5,858 nt of DNA from Christensenella sp964592155 (GTDB lineage Bacteria; Bacillota; Clostridia; Christensenellales; Christensenellaceae), in NCBI GenBank assembly GCA_964592155.1, contig CAZQDA010000128.1:1-5858 (forward strand), given 5' to 3'. Under the pieces are notes generated by a model that was not told where the DNA came from, did no database searches, and was given only the letters and a program-made list of their open reading frames with translations. Positions 1 to 4,618 of the stretch are shown here, in pieces. Each line of letters starts with the position of its first letter. Positions within the stretch are counted from its first letter, which is position 1. The translations under genes and the position numbers were made by a program.

Positions 1-25
1 TTCCGGATAAAATAAGTGGTCAGCT

Positions 26-2125
26 TCATTCGGCAATCCGATTTAAAAATTCGTTTTCATTCATGATCTCTATCCCCAGCTGGTTCGCTTTTTCGAGCTT
101 TGAAGGTCCCATATTCTCGCCAGCCAGAATAAAGCTGGTCTTAGCGGAGATGCTTCCCACGTTCTTGCCGCCATGTTGTTCGATCATTGCTTTATACTCA
201 TCGCGCGAATGATGGGTAAAAGTCCCGCTGATCACGATCGACAGCCCTTTGAGTTTGTCTGAACGATTCGCCACAGCCTCCTCCGAGAGAGACATTTGCA
301 GCCCATATTCCGTCAGCCGATCGATCAATTCGCAATTGCGCGCGTCGGCAAAATAGTCGATGACACTTTGTGCGATCCGTTCGCCTATGATATCCACCGC
401 CATCAGCTCCTCCAGCGTCGCCTGTTTCAGTTGCTCCATCGTATGGAAAGCCGATGCCAGGCGCTTTGCCACCGTTTCGCCGACAAACCGGATGCCCAAA
501 CCGAACAGGAGACGTTCAAACGGAACCTGCTTCGATTCTTCGAGGCTGGCAAGCAGATTGCGGGCACTCTTATCCGCCCAGCGGTCGAGGCGCAGCAGCT
601 CTTTCAGTTGCAAGGTATACAGGTCAGCTATGTTCCGGACATAGCCGGCTTCGTAGAGGTCTTCGACCGTCTCAGGCCCCATATTTATATTCATCGCTTT
701 GCGCGTGACGAAATGCTCAATCTTCCCTTTGATCTGCGGAGGACACCCCGATTCATTCGGACAATAATGAGCCGCCTCCCCTTCCGGACGGTACAGCTTT
801 GTCCCACATTCCGGACAAACTTTCGGAAACAAAACCTTTTTCAATTGACAATTGAAAATTGACAATTGACAATTATCTGTTCCACTCATTGTCAATTGTC
901 CATTGTCCATTGTCAATTCCCCTCCCATTGTCCATTGTCCATTGTCAATTGTCAATTCTTCTCTCTCCTCCACCCCTACAATCTTCGGAATGATCTCCCC
1001 TCCTTTTTCCACATACACCCTGTCGCCGATGTGCAGGTCGAGCCCTTCGATGATATCGGCATTGTGGAGGGAGGCGCGTTTGACAGTCGTACCGGCAAGC
1101 AGAACCGGTTCCAGATTAGCGACCGGCGTGACTGCCCCCGTGCGTCCAACCTGAAAGGTCACTGCATTCAGACGGGTCACCGCCCGTTCCGCCTGAAACT
1201 TATAGGCAATCGCCCAACGCGGACTTTTAGCCGTAAAGCCCAGATTCTTCTGCTGGCGGAGTGAATTAACCTTCAAGACAATCCCATCGGTTGCCACCGG
1301 CAGGTTCTTGCGGGCAGCATCCCAATAGGCAATATAGTCATAGATATCCTGTAGGCTTGCACATTTCCGGATCACATCCGGTATTTTGAAACCCCATGAC
1401 CGGGCGGCTTCAAGATTCTCAAAATGCGTCTCCGCCGGCAGGTGTTCCCCCAGCATAGAATAGAAATAGGCATCCAGCTTGCGGGCAGCCACAATGGAGG
1501 GGTTCTGCTGCTTGAGCGTTCCCGACGCGGCATTTCGGGGGTTGGCGAACAGAGGCTCTTCCTGCTCTTCGCGCTCTTTATTCAATCGGTCGAATTCCGC
1601 CCACGGCAATAGGATTTCGCCCCGTATCTCAAACTCGGCCGGGTACTTATCGCCCATCAGCTTCAGCGGAATGGAGCGGATCGTTTTCACGTTTGCCGTC
1701 ACATCGTCGCCACGGGTTCCGTCGCCGCGGGTAACGGCACGCACCAGGCGTCCTTCCCGGTAGGTCAGGGAGATGGATGTTCCGTCGTATTTCAGCTCCG
1801 CGACTACGTCAAAGGATTCGTTCAGGTCGCGTGCCAGACGGTCATAAAAATCGCGCACTTCCTCCTCCGAGTAGGTATTACCGAGTGAAAGCATGGGATA
1901 TTTATGTGCCACCTGTTCAAACTCTTTAGACAAATCGCTTCCCACCCGCTGCGTGGGCGAATGCGGGTCGGCAAATTCGGGATAGGCTTTTTCGAGCGTT
2001 TGCAACTCTTTCAACTGCTCATCAAACTCACGGTCTGATACTGTAGGCGCCGAAAGCACATAATACTTATAATTATGTTGCTCCAATGCCTCACGCAATG
2101 CTTGTATTCGATCCTTTGCTTCCAT
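26..2125 (-). CDS. ligA: NAD+-dependent DNA ligase LigA with an in-frame repeat insertion
   Basis: This enzyme seals 5'-phosphate/3'-OH nicks in DNA during replication and repair, using NAD+. The 699-residue protein shows the full LigA layout: the Ia domain with YKYYVLSAPTVSD (19-31), the nucleotidyltransferase domain with adenylated lysine K112 in KYDG, then RGDGTRGDDV (133-142), NPRNAASGTLKQ (195-206), DGIVLKVN (280-287) and SPRWAIAYKF (301-310). The OB fold runs to about 390, the four zinc-finger cysteines are C437, C440, C455 and C461, helix-hairpin-helix repeats span about 480-600, and a BRCT domain covers about 622-699. I chose the ATG at 2125 because MEAKDRIQALREAL matches the family's N-terminus; an upstream TTG start would only add repeat-encoded residues. 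Residues about 391-427 are encoded by the heptamer repeat and lie between the OB fold and the zinc finger. They explain most of the excess over the usual length of about 665-670. All catalytic motifs are intact, so the enzyme is probably active. Identity is very sure; the effect of the insertion is unknown. Confidence 0.97.
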   Translation of the reverse strand: MEAKDRIQALREALEQHNYKYYVLSAPTVSDREFDEQLKELQTLEKAYPEFADPHSPTQRVGSDLSKEFEQVAHKYPMLSLGNTYSEEEVRDFYDRLARDLNESFDVVAELKYDGTSISLTYREGRLVRAVTRGDGTRGDDVTANVKTIRSIPLKLMGDKYPAEFEIRGEILLPWAEFDRLNKEREEQEEPLFANPRNAASGTLKQQNPSIVAARKLDAYFYSMLGEHLPAETHFENLEAARSWGFKIPDVIRKCASLQDIYDYIAYWDAARKNLPVATDGIVLKVNSLRQQKNLGFTAKSPRWAIAYKFQAERAVTRLNAVTFQVGRTGAVTPVANLEPVLLAGTTVKRASLHNADIIEGLDLHIGDRVYVEKGGEIIPKIVGVEEREELTIDNGQWTMGGELTMDNGQLTMSGTDNCQLSIFNCQLKKVLFPKVCPECGTKLYRPEGEAAHYCPNESGCPPQIKGKIEHFVTRKAMNINMGPETVEDLYEAGYVRNIADLYTLQLKELLRLDRWADKSARNLLASLEESKQVPFERLLFGLGIRFVGETVAKRLASAFHTMEQLKQATLEELMAVDIIGERIAQSVIDYFADARNCELIDRLTEYGLQMSLSEEAVANRSDKLKGLSIVISGTFTHHSRDEYKAMIEQHGGKNVGSISAKTSFILAGENMGPSKLEKANQLGIEIMNENEFLNRIAE
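843..957. repeat. Palindromic heptamer element inside ligA (copy R1)
   Basis: Three arms of the ATTGTC(A/C) heptamer. The left arm (843-874) is inverted relative to the others. A 13-base centre beginning ATCTGTTC follows (875-887), then a right arm (888-918), a C-rich spacer (919-926) and a second right arm (927-957). The left and first right arms are complementary at about 28 of 31 positions, so a long hairpin is possible. The element is translated in ligA as two LT(I/M)DNGQ blocks followed by TDNCQLSIFNCQL, with no stop and no frameshift. This architecture is closely matched by the copy at 4722-4827. Confidence 0.93.
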
Positions 2126-2137
2126 AATACTCTGATG

Positions 2138-2213
2138 AATTGACAATTGACAATTGACGATTGACAATTATCTGTTCTTCCAATTGTCCATTGTCCATTG
2201 TCAATTGTCAATT
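2138..2213. repeat. Palindromic heptamer element between the PCMD gene and ligA (copy R2)
   Basis: The left arm (2138-2169, 32 bases) and right arm (2182-2213, 32 bases) are inverted copies that match at 29 of 32 positions. They flank a 12-base centre starting ATCTGTTC (2170-2181). The element fills 76 of the 91 bases between the PCMD stop codon and the ligA ATG, so it forms most of the ligA leader. A transcript running through it could form a stem of about 32 base pairs. No T-run follows the stem on the minus strand, so it does not look like an ordinary intrinsic terminator. The short open reading frame through it (LTIDNGQWTI... then TDNCQ) is just the element's own open frame. Confidence 0.92.
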
Positions 2214-2216
2214 TAA

Positions 2217-3179
2217 TTAATATACTAGTTTCACATTATCGACCCACATGGTATTGCCGGGTGAACCGATATAAGCACCTCCATGACTGGAGGTAAATTG
2301 CAGTACCAGGTGTGTTGGTGTTTCTTCTTCTTCCGCCCAATCCACCTCTTTGATGGGTACGCTTTTTCCTTTGCTATTCAGCGTATATCGTTCTTCCACC
2401 TGAATCTGCATATACGGTTTATAGTCGGGGTGGGATGTGATATCTCCGTACAGAACGGGATATGTTGCCCCATTCACCCATCCATTCGTATCCTGGGCAT
2501 AGCGTTGCACCATTGTCCCGATACGCTTTGCGTAGACATTGCCGTCTTTGTCTTCCCAGCGTTTTTGCAAAAACAAGATGGCGGCAATCGAATCCTGTCC
2601 GGCAACAGTTGTTTTACGGCTAAAACCGGTGCTGCGGACGCGTTTTTTTTCGGGCGCAAACTTCATTTTATAGTCGAACCGGAGTGCTTTCGGACGTTTC
2701 GTAAAGGACACTCCGCTTCCGAGCATTGCCTGCGGATTCTTCGTTCCCCTGATCGGTTCGTGTACTGTTCCCAGAAATAAAGAGCCGGCAGCTATGACCT
2801 CGATGTCCACCAGTCCCAGCACTTTCACGCTTTCCAAACGGGTTTCGAGGCGTGTACACCAACCGTTTCCTCTCTTTTCGGGGAATACGGATGTATTGGT
2901 TTTCACCACTCCTGCCACCTTCGCCATCACGTTGGAGTTTGCCCACGGCGAACCTCCCTGATTATGATAAGCGTTATTCCCGACAATCGTATCGGTCGGA
3001 CCCAGCTCATACAGGTGTTTCTTATTTCCTCCGATGATACCCGATTCCTGTATCTCGCGGACCACCCACTGGTCCATGTCGCCAAAGGCCAGCGGAACCT
3101 CCTTTTCTTGGGAATGGACAATTGACAATGGACAATTGACAATTAGGAGGAAAAATAGATGTTTATATTTCAGTTTCAT
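2217..3179 (-). CDS. Secreted PCMD-type (putative carbohydrate metabolism domain) protein
   Basis: A 320-residue protein of unknown molecular role that resembles the PCMD family common in Bacteroidetes. Supporting features are the RPKALRFDYKMKF segment (162-174), the DSIAAILFLQKRWED stretch (196-210), and a C-terminus with SSHGGAYIGSPGNT then MWVDNVKLVY (297-320), which fits the closing strands of that beta-sandwich fold. I place the start at the ATG at 3179 because it is followed at once by a lysine-rich n-region (MKLKYKH) and a hydrophobic core, LFFLLIVNC; a start 13 codons upstream would bury the signal. Cleavage is likely after VHS, leaving Gln24 at the mature N-terminus, so the product should be exported to the periplasm or surface. 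No good lipobox is visible (IVNC has Asn at -1). The second half of the signal peptide is repeat-derived. The gene lies 232 bases after the sulfotransferase. The family call is fairly sure, but the substrate and any link to sulfation are unknown. Confidence 0.8.
   Translation of the reverse strand: MKLKYKHLFFLLIVNCPLSIVHSQEKEVPLAFGDMDQWVVREIQESGIIGGNKKHLYELGPTDTIVGNNAYHNQGGSPWANSNVMAKVAGVVKTNTSVFPEKRGNGWCTRLETRLESVKVLGLVDIEVIAAGSLFLGTVHEPIRGTKNPQAMLGSGVSFTKRPKALRFDYKMKFAPEKKRVRSTGFSRKTTVAGQDSIAAILFLQKRWEDKDGNVYAKRIGTMVQRYAQDTNGWVNGATYPVLYGDITSHPDYKPYMQIQVEERYTLNSKGKSVPIKEVDWAEEEETPTHLVLQFTSSHGGAYIGSPGNTMWVDNVKLVY
3113..3144. repeat. Single 32-base heptamer arm in the PCMD signal peptide (copy R3)
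   Basis: One arm only: four heptamers plus AATT, 32 bases, the same module length as the arms of the palindromic copies. On the coding strand it runs in the ATTGTC direction, which is open in all frames. It encodes IVNCPLSIVH, the C-terminal half of the hydrophobic core and the cleavage region of the signal peptide. Confidence 0.9.
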
Positions 3180-3199
3180 ATTTACTTTTGTTGGATATT

Positions 3200-3412
3200 G
3201 GAATTTCTGGGGCTGCAAAACGATTGCGGGACCAGAAATTCGGATTTCCGGGGCTGCAAAACGATTGCGGGACCAGAAATTCGGATTTCCGGGGCTGCAA
3301 AACGATTGCGGGGCCAGAAATTGGAATTTCCAGGGCTGCGAAACGATTGCGAAGCCAGAAATTGGAATTTCCGGGGCTGCGGAACGATCGCAGGACCAGA
3401 AATTCGGATTTC
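3200..3412. repeat. 41-base tandem repeat array with internal hairpins
   Basis: Five consecutive units start with GGGGCTGC or a near variant at 3209, 3250, 3291, 3332 and 3373, an exact 41-base period, preceded by a partial unit from about 3200. Units 1-3 are nearly identical; units 4 and 5 are diverged. Each unit holds a small stem, CTGCAA/TTGCGG around AACGA (unit 1: 3213-3229). Across each junction a second stem forms, GAAAT/ATTTC, with CC/GG outside it in several copies. The array fills the spacer between the sulfotransferase and PCMD genes and abuts the sulfotransferase stop codon, sharing its last base. Because 41 is not a multiple of three, open frames through it are not a coding repeat. 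It may act as a transcript-processing or attenuation element, but that is inference. Confidence 0.92.
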
Positions 3413-4515
3413 TACAGCTGATAGCCCCATTCTTTGAGCGCCATGCCCCAGTTTTCCTCTACGATCCGTACCGTACGGTCGTCGTATTTGTACTGGTTCT
3501 TTTTGTAGCCTTTTTTCTTTCCGAGGTAGTTGCCGATCGCCTCTTTTGACGCTTCAAAGCCGGGTAGGTTTAATTGCCTGTACAGCTCTTCCGTCATCGA
3601 GTAGGCATCCTGCTCGAAATCTTCAAACTTCACCTCCACGAGGTTTCCTTCGGGGATCAGGTGTTTTTCATCCTCAAACTTATAGAAGAGGCGGCGGTAG
3701 ACTTCGATGAGGTTGCTTTCGATGCGGTCATTCGTGATCTCTTGCAGGCGGAGCGGCTGTATCGTGTTGGTAAAGAAGCTGCGCGTGCTTTCAAACACGG
3801 TATACGGATTCCGTTTCAGGTAGATGAATTTGGCATTCGGAAACATTTCGACCAGCGTCTTGACGCGCCCCGTATGAGGGGGGTTCTTGCTGAGAAACTG
3901 TGTGCCGCGGGTATTCCAGAGGGAGATTTTAATCAGCTTCAGGAACGTTTCTTTGAATATCTGGCGCTCGGATTCGGAGATGGTGTCGAACAGCAGATAG
4001 CGGTCGCAGTATTCCAGCATCTGTTTCGGGAAGAACCAGAAGTTATAATAGGAATAAGGCATCATGTTTGCCAGGGCGAACTCCTCTTCCTGGGGCAGGT
4101 CTACCTTGAGTTCCATGTTATCGGTCGGACGCTTGTCGGGCATCAGGAAGGACATGTTCTTCTTGAAGAAAGGCTGTCCGAAAAGCATCAGGTTCGGGAA
4201 TACGGTCTGATAGGTCGTATTGTAGCCAAAATGCTTGTCGCACGAAAAAACATTGTGCATGAAGGTCGTCCCGCTGCGCCAGTGTCCGAGGATGAACACG
4301 GGGTCCATCTCCAACGGCTTTTCAGCCAGCTTGCGGTAGCGGGCGTCTTCAAAGGGCTGTAACAGACTGAGCAGGCGGCAGACCGACTTGGTCAGGTAAT
4401 ACTTGTTACGGAAACCGCGGTCGATCTCCATCTCCGTCGTCAGCGCCTTAAACGTTTTCCAGTTGGCTCCGACCAGCGTATTGATCGGAAGTTTATCAAA
4501 TTCGAGCAATCCCAT
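3412..4515 (-). CDS. PAPS-dependent sulfotransferase (Sulfotransfer_3 family)
   Basis: This 367-residue, probably cytoplasmic enzyme should transfer a sulfonate group from PAPS to a hydroxyl acceptor. The 5'-phosphosulfate-binding loop is GHWRSGTT (77-84), following the beta strand MDPVFIL. The 3'-phosphate-binding motif is RNPYTVFES (235-243), with the expected Arg235 and Ser243. The segment LSKNPPHTGRVKTLVEMFPNAKFIYLKR (208-235) is typical of Sulfotransfer_3 members. No signal peptide or membrane segment is evident. I prefer the ATG at 4515; the longer reading frame starts at a TTG in the heptamer repeat and adds only repeat residues. The gene follows cysN by 103 bases on the same strand, so PAPS supply and use are probably co-expressed. 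From memory, Bacteroides thetaiotaomicron has a steroid sulfotransferase (BT_0416) encoded beside PAPS-synthesis genes, and this is a plausible counterpart. The acceptor (sterol, lipid or glycan) cannot be read from the sequence. Confidence 0.9.
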   Translation of the reverse strand: MGLLEFDKLPINTLVGANWKTFKALTTEMEIDRGFRNKYYLTKSVCRLLSLLQPFEDARYRKLAEKPLEMDPVFILGHWRSGTTFMHNVFSCDKHFGYNTTYQTVFPNLMLFGQPFFKKNMSFLMPDKRPTDNMELKVDLPQEEEFALANMMPYSYYNFWFFPKQMLEYCDRYLLFDTISESERQIFKETFLKLIKISLWNTRGTQFLSKNPPHTGRVKTLVEMFPNAKFIYLKRNPYTVFESTRSFFTNTIQPLRLQEITNDRIESNLIEVYRRLFYKFEDEKHLIPEGNLVEVKFEDFEQDAYSMTEELYRQLNLPGFEASKEAIGNYLGKKKGYKKNQYKYDDRTVRIVEENWGMALKEWGYQL

Positions 4516-4533
4516 TCTATTTATTTGACAAAG

Positions 4534-4606
4534 GGAGATTCTGAATGGAGAATTGACAATGGACAATTGACAATTGAGAATGGACAATTTTTCATTCAGA
4601 ATCTCC
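4534..4606. other. Long stem-loop in the cysN-sulfotransferase spacer
   Basis: A perfect 14-base inverted repeat, GGAGATTCTGAATG (4534-4547) and CATTCAGAATCTCC (4593-4606), encloses the heptamer array R4. Further pairing inward (AATT at 4551-4554 with AATT at 4586-4589) extends the stem to about 21 positions with two weak pairs. On the transcribed strand this hairpin lies in the sulfotransferase leader, 18 bases before its ATG. No U-run follows it, so it is not a standard terminator. It might protect an RNA end, attenuate transcription, or be the ends of a miniature element. Confidence 0.75.
4544..4589. repeat. Heptamer array in the cysN-sulfotransferase spacer (copy R4)
   Basis: Five clear heptamers plus AATT (4551-4589), with one further degenerate unit at the left edge (from 4544). 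It lacks the ATCTGTTC centre seen in R1, R2 and R5. Two units carry GAG instead of GAC, so this copy is more diverged. It creates the TTG that opens a spurious N-terminal extension of the sulfotransferase. Confidence 0.85.
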
Positions 4607-4618
4607 GGGGGTTATGTT

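Noticed and set aside
2138..2213. Intrinsic terminator between the PCMD gene and ligA
   Set aside because: The stem is AT-rich and long, the loop is 12 bases, and no T-run follows on the transcribed strand. It is better explained as a repeat element.
3113..3133. Lipoprotein signal in the PCMD protein around its Cys16
   Set aside because: The residues before the cysteine are IVN, and Asn at -1 does not fit the usual lipobox. A signal peptidase I site after VHS fits better.
3145..3437. Plus-strand open frame of 92 codons from ATG at 3159, preceded by a perfect AGGAGG at 3145-3150
   Set aside because: The AGGAGG is the complement of the CTCCT in the PCMD signal-peptide codons, and the rest of the frame runs through the 41-base array, which is open in several frames by composition. 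Bacteroidetes rarely rely on such sites, and the product resembles no protein I know.
3034..3549. Plus-strand 171-codon open frame across the PCMD 5' end, the 41-base array and the sulfotransferase 3' end
   Set aside because: It overlaps two well-supported genes on the other strand, and its middle is the tandem repeat translated in shifting frames.
3574..4362. Plus-strand 262-codon open frame opposite the sulfotransferase
   Set aside because: It is a shadow of the sulfotransferase codons; the minus-strand frame has clear PAPS-binding motifs and this one has none.
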